Shown piece by piece: positions 1 through 7,105 of a stretch of DNA of 64,000 nucleotides; positions within the stretch are counted from its first letter, which is position 1; each line of letters begins with the position of its first letter. The position numbers were made by a program, and so were the translations under genes. The notes beneath the pieces were generated by a model. The model ran no database searches. It worked only from the letters and a program-made list of their open reading frames with translations, and had not been told where the DNA came from. The stretch is from Clostridium massiliamazoniense (GTDB lineage Bacteria; Bacillota; Clostridia; Clostridiales; Clostridiaceae): contig NZ_LN879467.1 in assembly GCF_001403635.1 (NCBI RefSeq), positions 124,001 through 188,000 on the forward strand, read 5' to 3'.

Positions 1-120
1 CTATTTGTGAAGTAATACTTTCTAACAAAACTTGCTTGGATATAAAAAATCAATTATTATTATAACAAATTGATTCTCCCTGCATATAATAATATATATT
101 AATATTTGGGAGAGTTTTTT

Positions 121-366
121 ATGTCTAAAAAACATAGACGGCAAAAAAGTTGTTGTTGTTGTGACCCTTACTCTGTAGATCCTTGTGTGTTTAATACACT
201 TCAACAAAGTCAGCAACAAAATCAACAAATACTTTTTATATTGTTACTATATGCTTTGTGTATAAATAATACATTCAATTCTAATATATTATGCAAGCAT
301 GATAAACTAGAAAATTACTTGATCTGTAGCCATGAGTTATTGCTTAGAAATGCTATAAATAATTGA
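121..366 (+). CDS. Small Cys-rich protein, unknown function
   Basis: An 81-residue protein I do not recognise. The ATG at 121 is chosen because GGGAGAG at 108-114 is a good ribosome binding site 6 bases upstream; an upstream in-frame TTG at 106 would overlap that site. The N-terminus is basic (MSKKHRRQK), followed by four consecutive cysteines at residues 11-14, a fifth at 22, a Gln-rich stretch (28-36), a hydrophobic segment (37-47) and further Cys at 47, 58 and 69. Cys-clustered small proteins occur among clostridial spore-coat and metal-binding proteins, but nothing here proves such a role. A bidirectional terminator follows directly. Confidence 0.65.
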   Translation: MSKKHRRQKSCCCCDPYSVDPCVFNTLQQSQQQNQQILFILLLYALCINNTFNSNILCKHDKLENYLICSHELLLRNAINN

Positions 367-383
367 TTTGTAATATATAAATT

Positions 384-420
384 AAGCTTAGAGCTATTTA
401 AAAACTCTGAGCTTATTTTT
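384..420. terminator. Bidirectional intrinsic terminator
   Basis: AAGCTTAGAG (384-393) pairs with CTCTGAGCTT (405-414), with one mismatch-free core and a T-run after it on the plus strand and before it on the minus strand. It lies between the convergent genes ending at 366 and 419. Confidence 0.8.
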
Positions 421-832
421 ATTTAAAAGTTATATAATTGTATATCTTAGTTAAAATCCCTTCTCCATTATTCTCTTTATAAAAAAATCTCTTTATTCCT
501 TTTTTCAATACAAAACATTCTATGTTCAGTGTTCTAGCATAAAAGTACATAGATGGACTTCTTAATCTTCCTCTTGAACATCCAAAGATTAATTCTTTCT
601 TTTTATTTTCTGATAATTTAATAAGTTCTTCTTTTATAGATTTTCTTTTATGAAATAGTGCTTTAAAAATTATAAAAAAGGCTATTGGATAACATTTTTT
701 TATTTTTTTGTGTTCATCTTCATTTATTATTTCTATATTATATTGAAACAAAGGCATCTCCTTAAATTCTTTTTTAGTCCTTACATCTATAGTTATCATA
801 TTACTATCTATATCCTCTAAATCTATAAACAA
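419..832 (-). CDS. Rhodanese-like protein resembling the MnmH/SelU N-terminal domain
   Basis: A 137-residue single rhodanese-like domain. The opening TIDVRTKKEF (14-23) and the loop GCSRGRLRS around Cys85, followed by LKKGIKRF, match the order of the rhodanese half of tRNA 2-selenouridine synthase (DVR..EF, then CWRGGMRS, then GGYKxFR). That enzyme replaces tRNA wobble 2-thiouridine sulfur with selenium and normally carries a second P-loop domain, which is absent here. The start is a TTG at 832 with GAGGTG about 6 bases upstream. It may be one half of a split enzyme whose partner lies elsewhere, a stand-alone sulfurtransferase, or a remnant. The catalytic-type Cys is intact. Confidence 0.6.
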   Translation of the reverse strand: MFIDLEDIDSNMITIDVRTKKEFKEMPLFQYNIEIINEDEHKKIKKCYPIAFFIIFKALFHKRKSIKEELIKLSENKKKELIFGCSRGRLRSPSMYFYARTLNIECFVLKKGIKRFFYKENNGEGILTKIYNYITFK

Positions 833-1011
833 ATAAGCACCTCACTTAGTTAAAATTTTTAACTATATATTATTTTATGTATTTCCTTATATTTTGTTTC
901 AAAAATAATTAAATTTCTATAACTTTTTTATTAATCTTGTTTTTAATTAATTACTGCAATATAATAGTAATCATATATAAAAGACAAATACAATTAAGAG
1001 GTGATACATTA

Positions 1012-2163
1012 TTGAACTTAAAAGATTCTAAGATGAAATTCTATTTAATTATAAGTTCTTATATTTTAATACTAGGGTTTCTACTTTATAATTTTAAAAC
1101 AGTTTTTGGATTTTTTTCATCAGGATTATCAATAATAAGTCCTTTTATAGTTGCTTTTGGAATAGCATTTGTAATTAACTTATTAGTAAAATTTTTTGAA
1201 AAAAGAATTCTATTTTTTCTTAATAAAAGTAAAAATAATTTTATAAAGGGGACTACAAGACCTCTAGCAATAACCTTATCATGGCTAACAATAATAGGAA
1301 TTATTGCTGCACTTATAACCTTTGTTTTACCAGAACTTCTAAAAAGCGTTTCTACACTTGCACAATCTATTCCAGGTTATTATAAGCAAAGTGAAGACCT
1401 TTTAACTTCTTATCTAACATCTAAAGGTGGTTCAGAAGAAGTTCATAAACTACTACAAAGCATACTAACTATGTGGAAGGATCTTTTAAATGCATCGACA
1501 CAAATAATAGGTACATTAGTATCTCATGCTATAGAAATAACAATATCTATAACTACTAGTGTTATAGATATGGCAATTGCTTTAGTATTCTCTATTTATT
1601 TACTTGCAAATAAAGAAAAACTTTTACTACAAACAAAGAAAATACTATACGCTCTCTCACCAAGTACTAAAGTAGCAGATTCTATAATAGAAGTTGGTAG
1701 ACTTACTAATAGTACATTTGCTGCATTTATATCAGGTCAATGTATAGAAGCTGTCATAATTGGTACACTTTGTACTATAGGTATGTTTATATTTAGACTA
1801 CCATACGCTCTATTAATAGGTACTTTAGTTGGAGCAACAAGTATTATACCTATATTCGGTGCATTCTTAGGAACAATACCTTCTGTGTTTATAATATTCC
1901 TAATAAGTCCAATAAAGGCTTTTTGGTTTATTGTATTTATATTGGTTCTTCAACAAATAGAAGGTCATTTAATCTATCCAAGGGTTGTAGGTAACTCTGT
2001 TGGGTTATCAGCAATTTGGGTTATATTAGCCCTTGTAATTGGCGAAAGCGTTGGAGGGGTTCTTGGTATATTTATAGGCATACCTCTATTTGCAGTATTC
2101 TATAAATTATTTGGGCGATATGTAAATAATAAGATAAAGAAAAAAAATATAAACATAGAATAA
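1012..2163 (+). CDS. AI-2E/PerM-family membrane permease
   Basis: A polytopic membrane protein of the AI-2E transporter family (PF01594; YtvI/PerM-like), about 383 residues, close to the family's usual length. Hydrophobic helices are at the N-terminus, a hydrophilic extracellular-type stretch lies near residues 110-165, and a dense block of helices fills the C-terminal half. That half includes the typical PIFGAFLGTIPS and QQIEGHLIYPRVVGNSVGL segments. I choose TTG at 1012 because AAGAGGTGA lies 7 bases upstream; reading from further upstream adds an unlikely leader, and ATG at 1033 lacks a site. Substrate is unknown; AI-2 export is only a family name. Confidence 0.85.
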   Translation: MNLKDSKMKFYLIISSYILILGFLLYNFKTVFGFFSSGLSIISPFIVAFGIAFVINLLVKFFEKRILFFLNKSKNNFIKGTTRPLAITLSWLTIIGIIAALITFVLPELLKSVSTLAQSIPGYYKQSEDLLTSYLTSKGGSEEVHKLLQSILTMWKDLLNASTQIIGTLVSHAIEITISITTSVIDMAIALVFSIYLLANKEKLLLQTKKILYALSPSTKVADSIIEVGRLTNSTFAAFISGQCIEAVIIGTLCTIGMFIFRLPYALLIGTLVGATSIIPIFGAFLGTIPSVFIIFLISPIKAFWFIVFILVLQQIEGHLIYPRVVGNSVGLSAIWVILALVIGESVGGVLGIFIGIPLFAVFYKLFGRYVNNKIKKKNINIE

Positions 2164-2175
2164 GTTAAAAATACA

Positions 2176-2209
2176 AAAAGGATTGAAGGAAGTAATTCAA
2201 TCCTTTTTA
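2176..2209 (+). terminator. Intrinsic terminator of the PerM-like gene
   Basis: AAAGGATTGAA and TTCAATCCTTT form a perfect stem around an 8-base loop, followed by a T-run. Confidence 0.9.
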
Positions 2210-2234
2210 TTGCTATAAAGCCTTTAAATTTAAT

Positions 2235-2263
2235 TTGCATATATGTGAAATTCAATGTATATT
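2235..2263 (+). promoter_or_regulatory. Sigma-A type promoter for the 2327 gene
   Basis: TTGCAT at 2235-2240 and TATATT at 2258-2263 are separated by 17 bases. They lie about 65 bases upstream of the next start codon and downstream of the preceding terminator. Confidence 0.5.
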
Positions 2264-2326
2264 TAAATTATAAAAAGGAAAATATAAAATAAGTTAGTAG
2301 TTAAATTTAACTTAAGGAGTGATTTT

Positions 2327-2650
2327 ATGGAGAAAATAATTAGTAAAGATATTTTTATGAACTTTTCCCTTGATAATTACTATTTTACAGAAAAGTCTAT
2401 AGTTGTTGCAACAGTTAACTATTTGAAAAGCACTAATAATAACTGTTCTTTTATAGGATTTGATTCTTTAAATAATCCTATACTTTATGTTAATGGCTTT
2501 AATTACAAACTTAAATATCAAAAAAACCCTTTAGGTCTTATTTCATTTCAAAGTATAGACTTAGAAGAGGTAAGTATTCTAAAAGATTTAATTAAAAATT
2601 CTAAAGACGCAATTATAATACATGAAAGATTAAGTGGTATATATGATTAA
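2327..2650 (+). CDS. Hypothetical protein, 107 aa
   Basis: Not recognised. It is a soluble 107-residue protein with no signal peptide or membrane segment. The ATG is supported by TAAGGAGTGA 7 bases upstream and by a promoter at 2235-2263. Predicted beta-rich centre (residues 40-75: SFIGFDSLNNPILYVNG) followed by a helix. It stands alone between two terminators, so it is probably monocistronic. Confidence 0.65.
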   Translation: MEKIISKDIFMNFSLDNYYFTEKSIVVATVNYLKSTNNNCSFIGFDSLNNPILYVNGFNYKLKYQKNPLGLISFQSIDLEEVSILKDLIKNSKDAIIIHERLSGIYD

Positions 2651-2710
2651 AAATATGATGCATCTAATTATATTCTCAATTTTTTAGATTTTTATTAAAA
2701 TTAATATATA

Positions 2711-2743
2711 AAAAAAGGAGTGTACTTTATACGCTCCTTTTTT
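2711..2743. terminator. Bidirectional intrinsic terminator
   Basis: An A-run, GGAGTGTA, a short loop, TACGCTCC and a T-run form a symmetric hairpin. It sits between the convergent genes ending at 2650 and 2757. Confidence 0.85.
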
Positions 2744-2756
2744 ATATAAATATGTA

Positions 2757-3323
2757 TTATCCAAATAATAATTCCTCTTCATTTTCATTCTCTGTTATAC
2801 TTATTACATTATTAGAATCTGAAATTTGTAATCCTATATTACTTCTTCTTTCCATTAAGTAAGAATCTCTCCAAACACCATATTTAGTTTGTGCTATTTT
2901 TTCTCTGTATCCTACTTCTCTAAATCCACATTTTAAATGTAATTTCTTACTTCCTATATTATCTACTATAACTGTAGATTGAAGTGTCCAAAATCCAGCT
3001 TTTTCAGACATATCAATTAAAGTGTTTAATAAAATAGTACCTATACCTTTACCTCTTTGTCCATTTTTTATATAAATACTAACTTCAGCAACTCCAGCAT
3101 AAGCCTCTCTATTATTTATTTTAGTTAACGATGCAAAACCTATAACTTCTTCAGCTTCCTTAATAATTATATTAAATCCCTTAATATGATTTTCTATCCA
3201 TTGCTCATAAGTTGGAACTTCTCTCTGAAATGTTGTAACTCCATTATCTATTCCATCTTGATAAATCGCTGCCATTTCGTCCCAATATTTTCTTTCCAAT
3301 TGAACTACTTCATATCTTTTCAA
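2757..3323 (-). CDS. GNAT acetyltransferase, phosphinothricin acetyltransferase-like
   Basis: A 188-residue GNAT-fold N-acetyltransferase that would move an acetyl group from acetyl-CoA to a primary amine. The acetyl-CoA loop is NGQRGKGIG (87-95) after strand VSIYI. The segments GVTTFQREVPTYEQW (28-42), GVAEVSIY, NIGSKKLHLKCGF and WRDSYLMERRS (151-161) are the pattern of the Pat/Bar (phosphinothricin or methionine sulfone) subfamily. The last 25 residues form an acidic tail not typical of that group. ATG with GAGAGGAAT upstream. Natural substrate unknown; detoxification is an inference from the subfamily. Confidence 0.85.
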   Translation of the reverse strand: MKRYEVVQLERKYWDEMAAIYQDGIDNGVTTFQREVPTYEQWIENHIKGFNIIIKEAEEVIGFASLTKINNREAYAGVAEVSIYIKNGQRGKGIGTILLNTLIDMSEKAGFWTLQSTVIVDNIGSKKLHLKCGFREVGYREKIAQTKYGVWRDSYLMERRSNIGLQISDSNNVISITENENEEELLFG

Positions 3324-3585
3324 TTATACATTCCTCTCTTCGTTTAATAATTTAGTGCAAGTAATATTGTATTATAAAAAAACTCATAAGGGAATAGTTT
3401 TTTATTTAAATATTTAATATTTTTAAAGAATATTTATTAAGAATGTTAAATATATGTTTTTTCATTCTTTTATAGATAGTATTTATAATATTTCACATTA
3501 ATTTCTTACCTGTTTATCACATTTATATTTACATATTAAGTATATAATGTAAAATAATATTATAACTTTTATTTGGAGGGATATT

Positions 3586-3963
3586 ATGAAACCTATATCT
3601 GAAAAATATTTAAATATGACTATACTAAAAACCTTGAAAGACGATATGTCTATATATGATAGTAACAACAATATACAAAATGCTACTATTTTCTATACTG
3701 CTTTTGGAACTGTAATAAGTGGACAATCTACTGAGAATGACTCCATTAAGTTATCTGAGTTATTTTTAAGTGAAAAGAAGAAAACTATAGAAAATTTTGG
3801 TGCTGATTCATTCAGAAATGATGGTGAAATAATCTGTGTGAAAAACGCATCTATATTACAAAATAATGGGAAAGTTATATATAACGATTGTCTCTTCATA
3901 CACATTGATTCAATATTAGGATTTTCATTATGTAATTTAGAAGAAGTCAAAAAAATATTTTAG
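3586..3963 (+). CDS. Hypothetical protein, 125 aa
   Basis: Not recognised. A soluble 125-residue protein without signal peptide. The ATG has TGGAGGGATA just upstream. The residues suggest alternating strands (NATIFYTAFGTVISGQ near 31-46; EIICVKNASILQNNGKVIYNDCLFIHIDSILGFSL near 80-115), a compact beta-rich fold. No operon partner: the upstream gene is divergent and a repeat-containing terminator region follows. Confidence 0.65.
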   Translation: MKPISEKYLNMTILKTLKDDMSIYDSNNNIQNATIFYTAFGTVISGQSTENDSIKLSELFLSEKKKTIENFGADSFRNDGEIICVKNASILQNNGKVIYNDCLFIHIDSILGFSLCNLEEVKKIF

Positions 3964-3995
3964 ACAATTAATATTAAAATTTTTATATTACTCTT

Positions 3996-4045
3996 TATCT
4001 TAGATTTATAGAAAATTAGACTGTTACAGACACTAATGATTAAAT
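3996..4045 (-). repeat. Dispersed repeat family B, left-half fragment
   Basis: In reverse orientation this reads like the family's left half (variants of TAGTGTCTGTAA, then TCTATAA, then TAAGATAAA). A second fragment follows at 4062-4104. Confidence 0.55.
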
Positions 4046-4053
4046 AAAAAAGT

Positions 4054-4132
4054 CCTATTAAATAAACTAAGATTAAAATACTACAGACACTAGTCATTAG
4101 CTAGCTTCTTTTTCTCTGTTTATTTAATAGGG
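4054..4132 (-). terminator. Terminator-like inverted repeat with a repeat fragment in its loop
   Basis: CCTATTAAATAAAC (4054-4067) and GTTTATTTAATAGG (4119-4132) are perfect 14-base inverted repeats. The roughly 50-base loop holds a reverse-oriented fragment of dispersed repeat family B (about 4062-4104). The stem is followed by T-rich sequence on the minus strand, so it probably ends the DUF488 transcript. Confidence 0.6.
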
Positions 4133-4141
4133 TACTTATAT

Positions 4142-4765
4142 TTATAATTTTTCCATTCTATATCCTATTTCTTTATTAGCAAGTCTATACCCTTCTTCTA
4201 TTAGCATAGAATCATCTTTATTTTCCCCTAGTATATTATCTATAGTCAATTGATTTCTCTCAGGAAAATATTTATCTAAAAGCATAGTTTCAATTTCTTT
4301 TTGGGTAGCTAATTCTTCATTATGTAAAATATGCTTTATATTAAATCCTAATTTATCTAACTCTCTTCCAACAAGTATAGCTCTATGACATCTAACTGGC
4401 TCCTGCATAGCACCTAATAAAACTATGTTATAACCTTTTTCTAAACCTACCTTTAATCTCTCAATTCCATTTTTAAAGAATATTTCATCTTTAACCACAT
4501 TAAAATCAGCATATCCTTCTTCGTTATATGATTCTCTTGTAGTTCTCTTAGCAGCAAACTCTTTTGCCATATATATGTATACATAACCTAATTTCCTTAA
4601 TTCTATGGCTAAGTCTTCCTTATTAAATTGAACATTATATTTAGAATATGGTATACCTCTTATATCTACAATTACATTAATTTTATATTTCTCTATTCTT
4701 TTTATTAATTGATCAAAGCTATAATTAGAATGACCTATTGTATATATAATATTATCCTTTATCAT
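4142..4765 (-). CDS. DUF488 family protein
   Basis: A 207-residue protein of the DUF488 family. Diagnostic features are YTIGHSN near the start (8-14), VDIRGIPYSKY (33-43), the LGYVYIYMAKEFAAKR segment, and the Cys-His-Arg motif RCHRAILVGREL (125-136) in place of the usual CHR. DUF488 proteins are uncharacterised but carry a rhodanese-like conserved Cys; their biochemical role is not established. ATG with GAGGATAG upstream. Stands alone; terminated by the hairpin at 4054-4132. Confidence 0.85.
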   Translation of the reverse strand: MIKDNIIYTIGHSNYSFDQLIKRIEKYKINVIVDIRGIPYSKYNVQFNKEDLAIELRKLGYVYIYMAKEFAAKRTTRESYNEEGYADFNVVKDEIFFKNGIERLKVGLEKGYNIVLLGAMQEPVRCHRAILVGRELDKLGFNIKHILHNEELATQKEIETMLLDKYFPERNQLTIDNILGENKDDSMLIEEGYRLANKEIGYRMEKL

Positions 4766-4900
4766 TTCTCTATCCTCATCTTAAGTTAATTTATAAGTAC
4801 AAATTTATACCTTTATTTACTTAATGTCAATTATAAAATTCGTATTTATATGTTATAATAATTATTAATATAAAGAAAAAATCCTAGGGAGTGAAGAAAT

Positions 4901-5473
4901 TTGGGTATAGTTAGCTCTATAATTAAAAATATTGCTAAAATAATTGCTGTTACTGGCAAAATAGTAATTATTTTAATAGGAAAAACTGTAATTACTTTAA
5001 CTAAAAATGATAATTCAAAAAGTTCTTCCTCTGAACATAGTTACAAAAACTTAGCAAAAATATTCGAAAACATTACAATTGAAGCTGGCGATTTCACTGG
5101 AAATATTATAGATAAAATAATATCTTCTATTTCATCTAATTTTTCTTCTTATAAATTTAAAAATATCCATAGTGAAATGGAAGAAACTTTAAATAAAGAT
5201 AAGGATCCTTACTTAAAGAAATGCAAAGTGGGAGAAACCTTAAGATTAGAACATGAAAAATTTAGCCTATATAAACCAAACTCCATAGCTGTTTATAAAG
5301 GATTAGAACATTTAGGATATTTAAATGAAGAAAGTAGCAAAATTCTTATTCCTCTCTTTAATGAAGGATATACTTTTAAAGGAAAAATAGAAAAAGTTAT
5401 AAAAGGAAAAAAAGGAAGAGGTTATAACTTGAAAATTTTAGTTTCACAACTATCTGAACCTACAAAGAAGTAA
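4901..5473 (+). CDS. Membrane-anchored HIRAN-domain protein
   Basis: A 190-residue protein. Residues 1-33 are hydrophobic (a membrane or re-entrant helix), 35-100 form a polar linker, and about 104-182 match the HIRAN fold: KVGETLRLEHEKFSLYKPNSIAVY, then LGYLNEESSKILIPL, then KVIKGKKGRGYNLKILV. HIRAN domains bind single-stranded DNA ends in HLTF/Rad5 and also occur in small bacterial proteins of unknown role. TTG at 4901 is preceded by AGGGAGTGA with 6-base spacing. Membrane attachment of a HIRAN domain is odd and argues against a DNA end-binding role, unless the first segment is amphipathic. Confidence 0.65.
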   Translation: MGIVSSIIKNIAKIIAVTGKIVIILIGKTVITLTKNDNSKSSSSEHSYKNLAKIFENITIEAGDFTGNIIDKIISSISSNFSSYKFKNIHSEMEETLNKDKDPYLKKCKVGETLRLEHEKFSLYKPNSIAVYKGLEHLGYLNEESSKILIPLFNEGYTFKGKIEKVIKGKKGRGYNLKILVSQLSEPTKK

Positions 5474-5510
5474 GTAAAGAGTTACTCTTTACTTACTTCT
5501 TCTTTATTAT
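5468..5510. terminator. Bidirectional terminator shared by two overlapping gene ends
   Basis: AAGTAAGTAAAGAG, a three-base loop and CTCTTTACTTACTT form a perfect 14-bp stem. It contains the last codons of both convergent genes (stop codons at 5471-5473 and 5482-5484). Confidence 0.85.
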
Positions 5511-5634
5511 GAGTTTCTTCCTCTTCTTCTTTATCCTTATTATCAAATGATATTTTAACCTTTAAAGATTTAAATAGTTCCTCTTCTATATCATTTAACA
5601 AATTTGTTGTTTTTACTTTATGTTCTAATGCCAT
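5482..5634 (-). CDS. Small acidic protein, 50 aa
   Basis: A short gene of 50 codons reading MALEHKVKTTNLL and onward to a highly acidic C-terminus (DNKDKEEEEETHNKEEVSKE). A textbook ribosome binding site (GGAGGAATGAAAT) precedes the ATG, which strongly supports translation. Its stop codon is in the loop of the terminator shared with the HIRAN gene. No transmembrane segment and no recognised family. Divergent from the 5873 gene. Confidence 0.7.
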   Translation of the reverse strand: MALEHKVKTTNLLNDIEEELFKSLKVKISFDNKDKEEEEETHNKEEVSKE

Positions 5635-5809
5635 ATTTCATTCCTCCTTCAATTTTAAAATATTAACAAATGCTATTTTCTTACATAAATATGGTTAACA
5701 AGTTATAAAGTGAATACTACTTTTAAACTTTCATTAAAATTTATTATGCACAAAAAATTATTTATTAGTTATATAATGCACTATAATATATTAAATTTTA
5801 TTAATTATG

Positions 5810-5839
5810 TGGACAGCTATAATTAATTTATTCTATAAT
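5810..5839 (+). promoter_or_regulatory. Probable sigma-A promoter for 5873-6930
   Basis: TGGACA at 5810-5815 and TATAAT at 5834-5839 with an 18-base spacer, about 33 bases upstream of the first gene. Confidence 0.5.
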
Positions 5840-5872
5840 TAATTATTATATCATAACAAAGGAGGCTTTAAT

Positions 5873-6205
5873 ATGAAAAGGATAGCTGATTATGACTTAA
5901 GTGATTTTAAAAAATCATTTGATTTGGTAATGAAAAAGGAAGAAAAAGATGCTCTTAAAGGAATAAAATATGTTAATTCATTAACAATAGATGGCAAATA
6001 TAAAGCTCTCATTGTAAAAGATCAATGTAATATGCATTATTACGTTTTTGATAATGGAAATGGTGCTGAAGTTTTTGATTATGACATAGAAAATGAAAAA
6101 ATAGGTGAAATCTCTTATATATCTATATCAAATAATAATTCTAGAACCTTAATAGCTGATGCTATTAAAAAATTCTATTATGACTATTTAGAAGCGATTC
6201 AATAA
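5873..6205 (+). CDS. Hypothetical protein, 110 aa
   Basis: Not recognised. A soluble 110-residue protein. ATG with AAAGGAGG 9 bases upstream. Amphipathic N-terminal helix rich in Lys and Asp (1-30), then strands (VNSLTIDGKYKALIVKDQ; MHYYVFDNG; EISYISISNN) and a C-terminal helix with KKFYYDYLEA. Only 29 bases separate it from the next gene, so the two are likely co-transcribed from 5810-5839. Confidence 0.65.
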   Translation: MKRIADYDLSDFKKSFDLVMKKEEKDALKGIKYVNSLTIDGKYKALIVKDQCNMHYYVFDNGNGAEVFDYDIENEKIGEISYISISNNNSRTLIADAIKKFYYDYLEAIQ

Positions 6206-6234
6206 GTTAAAATATTCAGAGAAGGCTTGTACTA

Positions 6235-6930
6235 ATGAAAAAGAATAAAAAAACAAGAACAAGAAAAAATGTTACTAATTATAGAACAGCTACAGTGAGT
6301 AGAGGTAATTCAATTCACCAAAGAAATAATTCAAGAATTGTTAAAAAAGCAACAAGACGAAAAAAAGTGAAAATTAATAAAGCTAAAATTTATAGAAACT
6401 TAGCTATTATTTTTATAATTATTATTGCAGTAGGTGCAGTGCGTATATATCTATCACAGAGAGCTTTAGCTAAGCAACAAGCAATAGCAGCAGCACAGCA
6501 ACAACAAAAAGCTGCTCAAGCAGCTCAAGCTACAACAACAAAAAAAGATGAATTTTTCAGCAAAGAAAATACTGTTTTAAGTGATTTACAAAGATATAAC
6601 CAAAATGTCGGTTTAGCAATGGATTATCCTAGTAGTGAAATTAATATATATCCAGACTCTTTAAATGCAGCTGCAAGTTTAAAAAGTAATTTAGAGAACT
6701 ATGCACAATATTTAACCCCTGCTGAAATTTCATCTATAACTGACTTTGTAAATAATCTTATTTCTGCAAATACAACATATATAAATGATATAAAAGCTTA
6801 TATTAAAATGATTGACTCACCAAATCCAAATATGAATGCAATAAAACAACAAAAAACTACTATAAATAATGATTATACCAATCTCAATAACCTTATAAGT
6901 AAAAATCAAAATATTTTCCAATCTAAATAG
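6235..6930 (+). CDS. Single-pass membrane protein with very basic N-terminus
   Basis: 231 residues in three parts: a strongly basic, cytoplasmic-type N-terminus (1-50, many Lys/Arg/Asn), one transmembrane helix (about 54-72), and an outside domain. The outside part starts with a Gln/Ala-rich, coiled-coil-like stretch (75-100) and continues with a helical domain (105-230). No catalytic motif seen and no family recognised. It follows the 5873 gene by 29 bases. A strong terminator follows, ending this two-gene unit. Confidence 0.65.
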   Translation: MKKNKKTRTRKNVTNYRTATVSRGNSIHQRNNSRIVKKATRRKKVKINKAKIYRNLAIIFIIIIAVGAVRIYLSQRALAKQQAIAAAQQQQKAAQAAQATTTKKDEFFSKENTVLSDLQRYNQNVGLAMDYPSSEINIYPDSLNAAASLKSNLENYAQYLTPAEISSITDFVNNLISANTTYINDIKAYIKMIDSPNPNMNAIKQQKTTINNDYTNLNNLISKNQNIFQSK

Positions 6931-6936
6931 TTAAAT

Positions 6937-6976
6937 ACACTCTAAATACTAAAATTAAGTATTTAGAGTGTTATTT
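6937..6976 (+). terminator. Intrinsic terminator
   Basis: ACACTCTAAATACT pairs perfectly with AGTATTTAGAGTGT, followed by TTATTTAT. Confidence 0.85.
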
Positions 6977-6985
6977 ATCTAATCC

Positions 6986-7105
6986 TAGTCTTTATAATAC
7001 TTCAAGATTCTATAAACTAAAGATAAATAGATATATATTACTAGATAACTTCCACTAAAGTTTATCTAAAATAAGAATTCTATCTAAGATTAAGTCTTAG
7101 CTTAT
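6986..7105 (+). repeat. Dispersed repeat family B, near full-length copy
   Basis: Left half contains TAATACTTCAAGATTCTATA and AACTAAAGATAAATAG; right half contains TAGATAACTTCCACTAAA and CTATCTAAGATTAAGTC. The same order is seen at 24304, 44955 and 47143. It overlaps the end of the GDPD gene. Confidence 0.65.

Noticed and set aside
22-228. Minus-strand frame at the window start
   Set aside because: Overlaps the better supported plus-strand gene at 121; no ribosome binding site.
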